Assembly: GCA_033032175.1 (NCBI GenBank) | Contig: CM065307.1 | Location: 3,224,001-3,288,000, forward strand | DNA: 64,000 nucleotides | From: Saturnia japonica | Taxonomy: Eukaryota; Arthropoda; Insecta; Lepidoptera; Saturniidae | Direction: 5' to 3' | Made by a program: the position numbers and the translations under genes | In this document: positions 10,921 to 23,232 of the stretch, one piece after another | Numbering within the stretch: the first letter of the stretch is position 1 | Layout: every line of letters starts with the position of its first letter | The notes under the pieces: model-generated | Told to the model about the DNA's origin: nothing | Seen by the model: the letters and a program-made list of their open reading frames with translations, nothing else | Database searches by the model: none

Positions 10921-11477
10921 GGATTCGTATTTAGCTCCGTACGTCTGTATCGGTGTTGTGTGTATGGTTGCCAGGGTAACTGTAGTGACAAAAAGTACTA
11001 CGTTTTTTTTTATTGAATAGATTAATTTGATCCATCCGTCTTCCAAAACTCATTTCGAATTTCAAATCAAGAATCCCAATGATCTCTTTAAACCGATTGT
11101 CAACGAGATCAGACCAATTAAACTTAAAGCTGTCATTAATTTTATTCCCGTAATATTATTTCTTTCAATATAAAAAAATCAAAGTCCGCGGTGAACGGCT
11201 CCAAGGTCCCTAATAGTAAAGTTAAAAAAAAAGTGTCAGATAATTTGTTTTGCTGCTTCCTACAATTTTTAGTTGTATTGAAAACATAACTATCCGTAAT
11301 GGTTCCGATGTCGTAAGCGTTTTTTGTAAGCAATGCATAACATTTTCTTTGCAATTGACACGACTGATTATAAATTTTACTTTTTGGCGATACTTATTTT
11401 AAATCTATGGGAACACTGCCATGTTTCGCAGTCAGGCTTTTTCTAAAATCTGTAAAGAAAACAACAATGACATTTTT
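10921..11477. other. Unassigned stretch
   Basis: No supported gene. The 70-residue minus frame at 11142-11354 has no motifs. Confidence 0.4.
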
Positions 11478-12985
11478 TAAATAGATTGATACGGCATTGA
11501 TGCTTTTTACATGGCACCGTGAATGAGGGGCAATTGCCTCTAGTTCAATTTCGAAATAATACCGGTGTGAGCGAGAGGAAACTTTTATCCTTTTTTGACA
11601 ACAGACTTTCCACCAACGCCAATGAGGTTTTTTAAATAGACGCGTTATACTCTCACTAAAAGCAATTTGAAAACGTTACAAATTTTGTTATCAGCGTGTT
11701 GTAACAAAAGAGATGGGAAATCACAGCGTAAGGCGGAAACTCTGTTATCAAAAAAGGATATAAGTTTCTTTTCGCTCACGCCGGTATCAAGTCAAAAGTG
11801 AACTGAGGGCAATTGCCTACCATTCACGATGGCATGTAAAGAGCGTCAATGACGTATCTACTTATAAAATATCATTGGTCTACGCTGTGATTCCCTACTC
11901 AACAAATACTTATTTACAAGTGAAAAAGGGGCCAAGTTCGGTAGAAACGACTTTCGGGGTAGTCGTTGTCACCGATAAAAGAGCTGAGACCTAACAGGTG
12001 CCAAGTTCCATAGTTGTTCTTATAATTGTAGTTTTAGGAATGTACGTTCTTCAAATAATTTACAAAACAAATATATTACTTCATTTGATATGGAATTTGT
12101 AAAATTGACTCTAAGGTGAAATTAACGTAAACATTTATTGACGTAATCAATATAATAACTGAATAAATAATAAATTAACGTGAATATTGATTGATTTAAA
12201 ACTTGCCAAGTTACAAATTCCATATCAAATAAAGTAACATATTGTTTTGTAGATTACTTGAAGAACGTACATTCCTGCAGCTATAATTAATAGAAGAGCT
12301 ATGGAACTTGGCACCCGTTAGATCTCAGCTCTTATATCGGTAACGACTACGCTGTACGTAGTTCTTACCGAACTTGGCCCCTTGTTAAAATGTAGGTATG
12401 TATTTGTTGAGTAGAGAATCGCAGCTTAGGCCAATGATATTTTATAAGTAAGTAGGTACGACATTGATGCTCTTTACCTGCCATTTTTTGGTCAGAGGAA
12501 GGAATCGCAGTTAATAAGTATTATTTCGTTTAAAATTGTACTTTGGAAGTTTTTCTGATTATTTCATTTGGATCCTTTGCATATGCTTAATGATCTACCA
12601 TGATTCCTAATTTCATATTTCTAAGTCACCTAGAAGTGGTCTGCGTTTTTGATGGGTGAATGAGTGATAAAAATGCTACTTTTCGGACCCTAATAGCTGA
12701 ATAACTTTAACAGATTTATTTGTGAAATTTAGGATTCAAGGGGGATTTATTACACGTGAAAAATTTCAAGTGTGGTAGCTCGAATAGTTTTTGACTTATA
12801 GAGGGGTCGAAACGTCGAATGGTTTGTGTAAATACACACGCTGGCCGGTGTCGCCCGTTCCGAACTTGGCTGACACACTACCGTGTGCCTAAATCCCTTT
12901 TGTTACAACATGCTGATAACAATATTTGTGCCGTTTTCAAATTGTTTTTAGTGTGAGTATAACGCGTCTATTTATAAAACGTCTT
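11478..12985. repeat. Compound foldback structure with three nested inverted arms
   Basis: Three inverted pairs are visible. Arm A: about 11478-11617 with about 11734-11873. Arm B: 11829-12102 with 12211-12484, each 274 bp, around a 108-bp spacer. Arm C: about 11618-11715 with about 12897-12985 (shared blocks TTGTTACAACA, CTGATAAC, GTATAACGCGTCTATTTA). Arms A and B share about 45 bp. There is no ORF. This looks like a foldback or long-TIR DNA transposon, perhaps two insertions of related elements. Confidence 0.75.
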
Positions 12986-13395
12986 TGGCTAACAATTGAT
13001 AGTGTTTGTAAATATGTATTTTTTTAATTCTTTTAAATAGATACCGTTCATGTGTAAATAATTGAACTAACAATAAGTGCGGGAGCGCGAAGTTATCTAC
13101 AAGCGCGATGTGCGTTGTCTAATGTAAATGAATTTCAATAAGTTATCTACTAGCTATTGCACAAGTATAAGAAATTATAAATACTAGCGCTCGCCCAATG
13201 ATCGAAATACGAGCAGCTACTTTTTGATCATAGACTATTTTCTGTTTGACATTTGCAGTATTCATGAACCTAAACAATGAGTATTATCTACATCACTTGC
13301 TGTCACGTTTCATTGAGTGACAATGTCAATATTTTGAGGGATCTAAGTTCAATGGCAGTGGTCGATTTAGGATACGCAGTATTCATTTGTTTTTT

Positions 13396-14512
13396 CTCAT
13401 TATTTTTTTCTTTGGCGTCGCTTATTACCGCACAATGGAAAACATGAAATATCGGTATATAATTACGAGTACGAGTTCTACCGTGGCACCAGTGCTGCAG
13501 AAACAGCTCGAAGGATTAATGATGTGTACGGCGCTGATGTCGCAAAAGAAAGCACGGTACGTTTTTGGTTTCAACGTTTTCGTTCTGGAAATTTCAAACT
13601 TCAGAACCAATCCCATGAACGGCCGGAGACCAAAGTGGAAAATGAAGAATTAAAGGCTATTGTGCAGGCGGATCCATCACAAAGCACTTCAGTGATAGCT
13701 GCAGGCTTCAGGGTAAGTGATAAAACTGTATTAATCCACTTGAAGCAAATTGGGAAAGCAAAAAACTTGAACGATGGGTTCCTTATGAATTTAGTGAATC
13801 GAACTTGCAAACACGCCTCGACTGATGTGTTACTTTGCTCAACCGACACAATAATGAAGGGATTTTAAATCGAATCTTTACTTGTGATGAAAAGTGGATA
13901 CTGTAAGATAATCGGAAGTGCTCGTCGCAATGGCTGAACCCTGGAGACCCAGCCAAATTCTGTCCTAAACGAAAATTGACTCAGAAAAAGTTACTTGTGA
14001 GTGTTTGGTGGACTAGCGCCGGTGTCGTTCACTACAGCTTTCTAAAATCTGACCAAACGATTACGACAGATATCTATTGCCAGCAACTGCAAACCATGAA
14101 GGAAGAACTAGCTGCTAAACAACCGAGATTGGGCAATCGCTCTAGGCCCCTGCTGCTTCACGACAACGCAAGACCACACACTGCACAACAAACAACCCAT
14201 AAGTTAGATGAGCTACAATTGGAATGTCCGCGACATCCACCGTACTCCCCGGACCTTGCTCCAACAGATTACCATTTTTTCCGAAATTCGGACAACTTCA
14301 TACAAGGAAAAAAATTCAACTCCGATGTGGCAGTCCAAACCGCCTTCAAAGAGTTTATTGATTCTCGCTCCCTTGGTTTTTTTAGTAAAGGGATCAATGA
14401 ACTACCTATGAGATGGCAAAAGTGCATAGATAACAACGGTGCATACTTTGATTAATTAAATATATTTTCCAAAAAAAAATTGCCGTTATACTCCTCCCGT
14501 ACAAAAACCTAA
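13396..14512 (+). mobile_element. 5'-truncated mariner element nested in a Helitron
   Basis: The right end reads ACAAAAACCTAA|TA, i.e. an inverted TTAGGTTTTTGT end followed by TA, the usual mariner layout. No matching left terminal repeat is found and only about 40 bp precede the transposase start, so the 5' end has been lost with about 40 bp of the Helitron target. Confidence 0.6.
13435..14455 (+). pseudogene. Broken mariner transposase (DD34D)
   Basis: Cut-and-paste transposase that bound TIRs and moved by TA insertion. The reading frame is spread over three frames. An N-terminal start at 13435 shifts after about 10 codons (one missing T). A helix-turn-helix part follows (GTSAAETARRINDVYG, ESTVRFWFQRFRSGNF) in the frame at 13524-13840. 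A second shift near 13840 leads to TCDEKWIL, then a stop, then the C-terminal frame at 13976-14455. Catalytic aspartates are visible in TCDEKW, HDNARPH and APTDYHFF; the last two are separated by 34 residues, as in mariners. The C-terminus MRWQKCIDNNGAYFD is intact. The sequence is most like the cecropia-type mariners as I remember them; the subfamily is tentative. Two frameshifts and at least one stop mean it is inactive. Confidence 0.9.
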
Positions 14513-14640
14513 TAGATAAATTTTAGCTTTCTGCACTCCTTCAACATATAAACTTTAACCATGCCAAATCTCACAGCCTTCCGTGCACGCAATACATTTA
14601 AAAAGGGGTAGAAAGTTTTTGTTTCACGTATTAATTTAAT

Positions 14641-16733
14641 GATGATACTTATGTCACAGTCAGTTCCGCCTTTACAATAAGGGCAAAAGGGACACGTGCC
14701 CCCGAAGTGACGATATATTCGTTATCGTGGAAAAAGAGAGAAACTCAGTTTTAAAATCTAAATATAGCAAAAGTTTTTATAACCGTATCTATAATAACTA
14801 GTTGTGACCGCCTTGTAATTTGTTCATTTTAGATTAATTACATTTGATTATACCGTATATGTACCTACGTATTCAAGATTCATATGCTTAAAAATAATAA
14901 AGAATATTACTTATACACCGGGAAAAAAATCACAAATATTGTTGTAGTCAGATTCTTAGAACATAAAAATATAACTCGAGTGATGCCTTGTCATTTGATT
15001 TATATAAAACCAAGAAAGGGGCCCCTAATTGTTGTGTGCCCAGGCCCCCGCATGTATAAGAACGGTCCTGGTCACAGTTTTAATAATATGATTGTTAAAC
15101 TGTGCTTATTGTGTCTTTGGAATGCAATACGATGTAAAATTTATTTTATAGTTTTATTTTACCGAATGAAGACCCTTATCACGCATTTGACATATGCGAG
15201 CTTCAAGTAAAACTGTCCGACGCGACCGACACTTTTGCTATAGTACGTTTACAGATAATGAAGAATGGTAGTAAAATTGTATTTTGTAAAAAAATCGTTT
15301 TCATTTAAAAAGTATTAATATATAAATTAATAATAAGTAAGATACTTTTGTCCATCGATATTAATTAAACATAAATAAATCCACTTTTTGAGAATATTTT
15401 ATACCTAAAAAAATTTATGAATATGCTTGAACAAAAAACCTTAATTGACTAGTTTCGATGTTAAACCACACAGAAACAAACACATGACTTTGTCTTATAC
15501 AGACAAAAGAGAACGATTAATAATTCAGTGTTAATTTACCTTTTTAATTAATTAAAATTAATTATGGTATATAGTAGGTACCTATGTTAGAAGTAGGTAT
15601 ATACATAGGTACATAAAACATAATTAAGTCAGGCGATGCACGCTGACATCTATTTGTAAAGGGTCCGCCAATTAAAACATAATTGTTTTAAATTTACATC
15701 CGTTTGGTTTAATTTGAAACTGCGCATAAGAATCATGAGTAAAACGCAACATTTAACAAATATGTGCGCATCATCAAATAACGTTTATGCGGCTTCAATT
15801 TACTACGAATAACCAAATAAACATACATTATTGCTGATACCTGTTTAAAGTCAGAATGCCAATTATTATCTTTTTTTATATATGGCTCATTTCACGTGAA
15901 GCGGACCACGAAAATTAAGTAAGGTTCTGAAATTTGTTCATATTCGGCCTAAATACACTTTTAGAAGGTATATGTGCTGTAGCGGCTTAGAGGGGGGACA
16001 GTGGAGCGGTCCAAGGGGTGACAACACAGATCAGTAAAACAAGGTGTCAACGTGGTGACAACTCACTCGCGCAGCTTAGTAGGTAGGTACAAACCCATGG
16101 TTCTGTAGCTTAGAACATTGTCAGGGTAGTGTTATCCGGATAGTTTGGTAATGCCTGTGCTTAGACAGATATACCATTTAAGTCATGAATTTTTTGAATT
16201 TGTCACTTAGTAGGAGTTACTGTTTATACTATTACTTACTTCTATTTTCTTGAGTTAGAGTTTATAGGAACAATGACCAAGTCATATAAAATTCCGCAAC
16301 ATGTAACCAGAATATGTTAACCTTATTGTCATGTAATTAATTAAAATCTTTAATTAGGCACAGTAGATTCTAAAGAATGGAGTTTAACGAGTAAAATAGG
16401 CAGGATTTTAGTCAAAATTACTCGTTTTCTTATATTCCTTCTCCTAGACTTTGGTGTTTAAAAAATTTCACTTCTTTTTATATACGAATAATCTCAATCG
16501 AGACATGGACCGTTTTTTTTTTTTGTGAATTAACTTTTTTTTTGTATTTTATTATGAAGTTTCTAAATCAGATACTAGAGCTTTATAACATCGATAAGCG
16601 GAAAGGGTGAATTTATTATTATTGTTGCTGTTGTATACAACGCGCGCCTAGATTTTCAAAAATGAACACAATACATTCATATGCACTTAAAAAACAATAT
16701 ATCTGAACGAGGGCTTCGTGTTCCACAACTCAA
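14641..16733. other. Unassigned AT-rich stretch
   Basis: About 2.1 kb without a recognised repeat or gene. The 108-residue plus frame at 14884-15210 has no motif and low-quality composition; I do not call it a gene. Confidence 0.45.
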
Positions 16734-17969
16734 GTTCTTATAGTTTAGCGGGGCTTTTAGGGTTCCACATCAGGTACTATATAGACCTTCGATTTTTATT
16801 TGCCATCAGAAAACGCTTATCAGATTATTAAATATTTTTTACTAATGCGGTATTTCGATAGTTCTTATAGTTTAGCGGGGCTTTTAGGGCTCCACATCAG
16901 GTACTATAGACCTTCGACTTTTATTTGCCATCAGAAAACGCTTATCAGATTATTAAATATTTTTTACTAATGCGGTATTTCGATAGTTCTTATAGTTTAG
17001 CGGGGCTTTTAGGGCTCCACATCAGGTACTATAGACCTTCGATTTTTATTTGCCATCAGAAAACGCTTATCAGATTATTAAATATTTTTTACTAATGCGG
17101 TATTTCGATAGTTCTTATAGTTTAGCGGGGCTTTTAGGGCTCCACATCAGGTACTATAGACCTTCGATTTTTATTTGCCATCAGAAAACGCTTATCAGAT
17201 TATTAAATATTTTTTACTAATGCGGTATTTCGATAGTTCTTATAGTTTAGCGGGGCTTTTAGGGCTCCACATCAGGTACTATAGACCTTCGATTTTTATT
17301 TGCCATCAGAAAACGCTTATCAGATTATTAAATATTTTTTACTAATGCGGTATTTCGATAGTTCTTATAGTTTAGCGGGGCTTTTAGGGCTCCACATCAG
17401 GTACTATAGACCTTCGATTTTTATTTGCCATCAGAAAACGCTTATCAGATTATTAAATATTTTTTACTAATGCGGTATTTCGATAGTTCTTATAGTTTAG
17501 CAGGGCTTTTAGGGCTCCACATCAGGTACTATAGACCTTCGATTTTTATTTGCCATCAGAAAACGCTTATCAGATTATTAAATATTTTTTACTAATGCGG
17601 TATTTCGATAGTTCTTATAGTTTAGCGGGGCTTTTAGGGCTCCACATCAGGTACTATAGACCTTCGATTTTTATTTGCCATCAGAAAACGCTTATCAGAT
17701 TATTAAATATTTTTTACTAATGCGGTATTTCGATAGTTCTTATAGTTTAGCGGGGCTTTTAGGGCTCCACATCAGGTACTATAGACCTTCGATTTTTATT
17801 TGCCATCAGAATTTAAAATATTTTTTACTAATGCGTCATTTCGATAGTTCTTATAGTTTGCCAGAGCTTTTACGAATTCCATATCAGGTACTCCAAACCT
17901 TCGACTTTTGAGCCATCAGGAAAAGCTCATCAGATAATTAAATAATTTTAACTAAGGTGGTATTTCGAT
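16734..17969 (+). repeat. Tandem array of a 125-bp unit, about 10 copies
   Basis: Units beginning GTTCTTATAGTTTAGCGGGG start at 16734, 16861, 16986, 17111, 17236, 17361, 17486, 17611, 17736 and 17847. Most are exactly 125 bp and nearly identical. The first has an extra TA, the ninth a 14-bp deletion and the tenth is clearly diverged, with a faint eleventh to about 18030. Homogeneous core and diverged edge suggest recent unequal exchange or replication slippage. An open frame at 17675-17911 is a by-product of the unit length. Confidence 0.97.
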
Positions 17970-18029
17970 TTCTGTGACAGTTTGGCTGGACTCTTGGATT
18001 TCACGACAGGGTCTTCTAAAATTCATGTT

Positions 18030-18590
18030 TTTATAGTATTATTTTTATGTTGGTGTTAAATTCTATCCCTTTGCTAAATTTCAGCTCTCTAGATATTGAA
18101 GAGGGACTACTTTTGGTGAACATGAATTAGTCAGTGAAACTATAAACTTTAAAAAACTTGAAATTGTAGGTTTCCATACGTGCCGTACTCTTGGTACTCT
18201 TTCAGCTTTCTACAACAAAAATACATTTAAATACGTCGCAATACTCCCAGTAAAGATGGCTGTTGTGCCCCCCAGTGCCCCCAGATACTTTTTTGAATGT
18301 AAATAATCAGATTTTGTATAAAGGTAAAAGCTTTTCTTTCCGAGAAGTCCAATGAACTACCTTGGAGCTTCTGAAATCCACAATGAGCCCAAAGCGTTTT
18401 AACAAGAAAAATTCCATATTATATTATCCATTGTATCCATCTCCATCCAAAGTAAATTTTGATAATGTGATCGAATATTTTAGCAAAATAAAGTAATTTA
18501 AGCACTGTTCGGGCTAATAAATTGGTTGGGGGTATGCAAAATTATTTTTGTTCTTAAATTACCCCCAACAATAAAAACCGGCGATGACTG
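18030..18590. other. Unassigned stretch with a small stem-loop
   Basis: No gene seen. GTTGGGGGTA at about 18526 pairs with TACCCCCAAC at about 18561 (10-bp stem). Confidence 0.4.
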
Positions 18591-18970
18591 GTCACTTGCT
18601 CGTGGGACTCGGACGGATACCGGTGCGGCATCTAACACTTGTAATTGTTTCAGCGGTATAGTGCATCAAAAGGTGTTGTGCATATTTCGGCTTGGAGATT
18701 GACTTAATATCATCGGCGGCAACATCGGCGGAAAGGTAAGTGAGCCTTCATCCCGGTTATAGTATATCATATTCGGCAGTTATTTTGTGTGATATCTACT
18801 TCCAACCAGTTTAAAAATATACAGTCCACTTGATCTACAGAGGTAGAATATTGCACCCAGTGTGTGAGTGGTGGTGGCCACCACAAGCACATTTGATATT
18901 GGTTGTTTTATTTGGGGGTGCTCAATAGAAAACCCTTGCTACGCCGCCACTGTATGTGTCACTTTTTTTT
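18590..18970 (+). mobile_element. Possible hAT element remnant with a leader exon
   Basis: The right edge CTACGCCGCCACTG is the reverse complement of a CAGTGGCGGCGTAG end, resembling hAT termini. Inside, TTGTAATTGTTTCAG is followed by about 85 bases and then GGAAAG|GTAAGTGAG, a well-formed acceptor and donor. No left terminus or transposase is seen. Confidence 0.3.
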
Positions 18971-19322
18971 TCTTTATTTGTCGAATTATGGGCTTCTAAA
19001 GAATACATAGTCGAAATTCAAATTCGGATTGTTTGGAAATAGTTTTTCGAATTTAATAAATTTACATTAATATATATCAAATAGTGATATAAAAAGTAGC
19101 AAAGTATATTTTAAAAATTCCTGTTCTTTTTAAAAATAAAACGAAACATCAAAACCTTTATGTACAAAAACCGTAAATCAACATTTCGAAATAAAATTTG
19201 AATAACTTCGAACAATGGTTTTTTAATTTAATGTTTCAATATTATTTAACAAAGTACTTTAACTTTCTTCACGTATTAATATATATATATATATATTATT
19301 AATCGTTCACCTTAAAATATAT

Positions 19323-19588
19323 ACCTTGATCAAAAAGTTTTAGGACCGGCCACTGCGTAGCGCTGTCAGTCACCCGATAAGATTTTTTTTTTGTTAGGTT
19401 ACCACAGCTGTCATTGACACATCCCTCCGAATTTCAGCGTCATAGCCTGATAGCAGTAAAACCAGCGAGGTTTCGAGGATTGGACTAATTAGGTTGCAGT
19501 AAATGGGGAAAGGGATGATATCGATTTTGAGTAATAAATTTGTATTATCGATTTTATGGATAAATTCCTAAAACTTTTTGATCAAGGT
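19323..19588. mobile_element. TIR MITE, 266 bp, mariner/Tc1-like ends
   Basis: Perfect 23-bp terminal inverted repeats: ACCTTGATCAAAAAGTTTTA (plus GGA) at the left and the exact inverse at 19566-19588. A TA duplication is not clean. The interior is non-coding. Simple (AT)n precedes it at about 19279-19297. Confidence 0.8.
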
Positions 19589-20569
19589 TCTATCTAGGTT
19601 CCGTTGGAGGCACTCAGAACGGGTCGCCCTCAAAAACGCCCTCCAGCTACACCGCTGATTTTATTGCATGCTATAATCTCGTTTTTCTCGAATTGAAACT
19701 ATACAATACAAAAAATATATGTCAAACCTATCAATAAAACAAAAAAAAATGACTATCAAAACACAATCGCTATTAAAACTTCAGAGAAAAAAAATTATAT
19801 AAAATTAGTTTCCGTCACCATAATCACTTTGCACTCTTTTTTGCGAGTCTGTAGTTAATGTAATTTTTCTCATCAAGATACAAAGTAATAGGAAAAATTG
19901 AATCCCCACTCGATCTCTTACACGTTTCGTTTATAACTTTATCACGACTTATTTGAAGACGTCATCATTTATGGGAATCAAGTGTGACCGTGAAAAAATA
20001 TCTAAAAAAAATAAAGGTGATATACCAGAGACTCGCACTTTATACAAAAAAAAAAAAGAATAACAAATGAACAAAGCATATCTTGATTTTTATCGCTATT
20101 CATTTGTTTTTCATTGTAGGTTTTCTCGGAGTTGCTTAGATCCGGTTAAGGGGCTTTCCCATGCGGATGTATCAAATTATGTTTTCTTTGACCGCTTTAA
20201 GCGTTGATTCCGGGAATAGTGTTCATCGACATAATATTCAATGCCAAAAGCCTAATAGGTCAAAAGGAAAATTTTTGAAGTTTTATTACGAGATTATCGC
20301 CGACACTTTCAGCTATTAAAGATCACTGATCATCTAACTGGAAGAATATAGAACAGCTATTTCAGCTTACTATCTGAGCTAGCCGTTAGAATTCTGGTCT
20401 GTCTAGTTTCCCAACGTATGATGTAATTGTTTTTATAACGTAATTTTGCAACGAACAATAATGTATAAGCTATAAAGGGCTCTTCATTATACCTACCGTA
20501 TTCAAGCGTCACCTTGGCCTAGTCATTTATCTACATACAACATACAATAAATTTCTAACAATATTTTTT
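19589..20569. other. Unassigned stretch
   Basis: AT-rich. CCAGCTACACCGCTGAT near 19643 may be a worn hAT end. No gene. Confidence 0.4.
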
Positions 20570-20765
20570 TATAGATGTTCAGCTATGACTTCTTTGTTTA
20601 TGAACCGATTTGGATGATCCCTTTTTTTGTCGGATATGGGATATATCAAGGGTAGTCCCATTTTAGTTTCATTGGCATTGGATCTTCAACTTCGAAGATA
20701 TATTAGGAAACTCTTCAAAATCATTCAAGTTATTTTACTTTGTTGTTAAAAATTATCTTCTAATT
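20570..20765 (+). repeat. Interspersed repeat family D
   Basis: Shares ATAGATGTTCAG, CTTTGTTTATGAACC, TTTCATTGGCATTGGA and CTTCAAAATCATTCAAG with copies at 30615 (-), 34745 (+) and 39668 (-). No ORF, TIR or tail recognised. It could be a LINE 3' UTR piece. Confidence 0.6.
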
Positions 20766-22204
20766 GTCCAAATATAACTCAACAGTATATAAATTATTAT
20801 ACCTTAGATATATTTATGAAACTAAAATTTTGTTCTTAGTTAAATTATTTTTACAATATTAAAATAAACAGTAAAATGAATTCAAATTGTTCATCATCAT
20901 GTCGCAGGTGGAGCCTGTGCAGATCTCAATTTTACTCTCTACTAAAAACGCCAGAACAACGCATAATTTAAAAAATAAACGCTTACAAATAATAAAAGAA
21001 GTGAGTAATGTAATAAACTATACAAAAAAGTAAAACAACAAAAAGGAAACACTTTAAAAAAGGTCGTACATCTGGTGGTCCACCGTAAATTTTAATTTTC
21101 TGAGGTCGAACCTTAATACAGAAGGCACTAAAAACCGGTCATTCACCTTGGAAGGAAAACATATATTTGGGTCAATCAACTATTTTACCCACACTTTGCT
21201 GTCCCTGACATATTGTTTTATATATTTACTAATTAATTATTGATAATACAAATGTAATATTACAATCAAAAATTACTGGATAAATTTAGATAAATACTTG
21301 TTTCCTTAGATACTTGGGCCTTATCTAACAAAAATATATCACGATATTTTCATGTAATAAAAAGTTATTCATGTTTTAGGAAACTTATTTTCCATAGCAC
21401 TACGCGTTCAGCGACATATTTTCTTTCCGTGGAGAAGTGTGGATTATAAAATTTGTATAGATTAACGCGAACGAAGTCGCGGACGATAGCTAGTTGCATA
21501 ATATGATTATTAGTCACAACGGGTAACTTGATTACGTTCTGGAAAAATATTGTTTGTAGGAAATTTCATAGTAACACTGGTACCGAAATATCCGTTCGTT
21601 ACAAAATATTCCTCTCCGAAAATCACATTTACTTTTACCAGAAAACACGTAGGTACCTACCACCTACCTATCTACTACCTACTTATATGAGTTTCTTTAC
21701 CGTAAGTAGCTTCCATTCTGTTTGTTGTGAACAAAATTAGCAAACACCACAGGCCTCATCCGCCTTGAGGTGACCTTTATTTAGCTCCCTCATTCCATCT
21801 TCCACCCCCTAAGAACATTTTAAAAGAATTCTTACAATTTTCAAATCATTGTACTATAATCATATCGTACATAGTACGGAGACATGAAATTGTCGCACAT
21901 GTACGATATTAATTATCGCATAGTTGTGAACCCTGTTATGAAGGTATTTACAATTTTACGATCGTTCTTACGGAGAAAATGAAGTTAATCCTATGTGTAT
22001 TGTTATCACAATTTATTTTTATTGTTGCATAGTTTGTTTATCTGTACTGTGTGCATAAAACAACATGGAATACCTACCATGCATGCGTATGCATGGAAAA
22101 AATATTTCTTACTATGAAAATTTGCACACATCTCCGAATGATGCTCAGATTTTTAATCTTTGGTAGGAATACCGCTAGGGTTTTCAACTGTACCACGAGA
22201 GTCG
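20766..22204. other. Unassigned AT-rich stretch
   Basis: Holds many short tracts and no supported exon. TAACGCGAACGAAGTCGCGG at about 21463 followed by CTAG at 21490 looks like a lone Helitron 3' terminus on the plus strand. Confidence 0.35.
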
Positions 22205-22735
22205 GGCTGTCTTGTTTTTAGGGTCCTTTTATTTTTAGGACTGACTATACTGTCAGCCTTAAGTGCCCTGTAGCCTCGGACGGTTTTTACAACTTCACCG
22301 TGGCTTAGGGGCGGGCGCTTAAGGCACTCAGCCGCGAAAGCGTGGCAACATGCTCAAGGGCGCCAAAGTGGCCGAACCTCGGCTTGAGCTGTTACCGTAG
22401 TTACAATTAAATCTCGAACTGGCTAGTTCCCTATACGTAGAAATTCTATCTAAACTAATATATATATATATATATTATTATGTACATGTTCCTGCCTCTT
22501 GGAAGGAAGGAAGACACATGTGTATGTATTTAGTGATCTCTCAGGTTTTGTCTAAACTAACTAGTACAAAAAAAGGTCCCTTACAGATCCTATGTACCCG
22601 TGTGTTGTGCACGAGTGTGGGTGGGGTGCAGTGTAATGATGCGTGTGAGTAGCTAGTGAATGCAAGTGCAGTGTTACTAGAATGGACCTAGGCTTGAGTT
22701 GCCGCAGGAGAGGTAAGACGTGGTGGGTTCACACG
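22205..22735 (-). repeat. Family E retroposon, near full length
   Basis: Reverse orientation. The 3' part is at 22230-22400 (GACTGACTATACTGTCAGCC, CACTCAGCCGCGAAAG) and the 5' part at 22480-22730 (GACCTAGGCTTGAGTTGCCG). A (TA)n run near 22457 lies between. It matches the full copy at 30875-31454. Confidence 0.65.
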
Positions 22736-23232
22736 AAGGGCATCTACCGAAGACTACTACTGCTGACGTTTTACACGAGATAAAAGAGACGCTTCTTAAT
22801 ATCATTAAAATTTCACTCTGAATAATTATAGTTCAAAAAAATTATTTTATTTAATGTTTCACTTCAAAGATATTATTGAATTGAAATGATATAATAAACT
22901 GGAATCATAACGACAAGCAAATATAATTATGTAAAACACATGATTACAAGTAAAACGCAGTCAATAAGTTATTTTGGCAAATGTAACCAACCTCACACTA
23001 AAATTACTTAACAATGAATATTTCGAAATACGTTAATAAAATTATTAATTACCATTTAATATAATACTACTAAGTGAGCAGCTTAATGTTCAATTAATTC
23101 AGATACGTAATTCGTGTCACCTGCTGCGATTTCATTAGAAGACAAAGTCACATTGATCAATGCCATGTTGTGACAAGTATTGCATTTTAGACTAGCTGAG
23201 CCGTACGACATATTCGCACTATTTTATTGAAC
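22736..23232. other. Unassigned stretch
   Basis: Nothing recognised. Confidence 0.4.

Larger units (their letters stand above)
13184..14640 (-). mobile_element. Non-autonomous Helitron, family C, interrupted by mariner
   Basis: It starts on the plus strand with A|CTAGCGCTCGCCC (3' end on the minus strand) and shares about 200 bp with the copies at 26985, 43505 and 45480 (TTTTTGATCATAGACTATTT, GAGTGACAATGTCAATATTT). The other end shares ATAAATTTTAGCTTTCTGCA and CCAAATCTCACAG. Between them lies a mariner. The minus-strand 5' end near 14640 is decayed. Confidence 0.7.

Noticed and set aside
14884..15210. 108-residue plus-strand open frame
   Set aside because: No recognisable domain, low-complexity AT-rich codon use, no splice or promoter context.
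17675..17911. 78-residue repeated protein
   Set aside because: Translation of the tandem array, whose unit length is not a multiple of three; no independent evidence.
16734..17969. CRISPR-like repeat array
   Set aside because: Units are contiguous 125-bp tandem repeats without spacers in a eukaryotic sequence.
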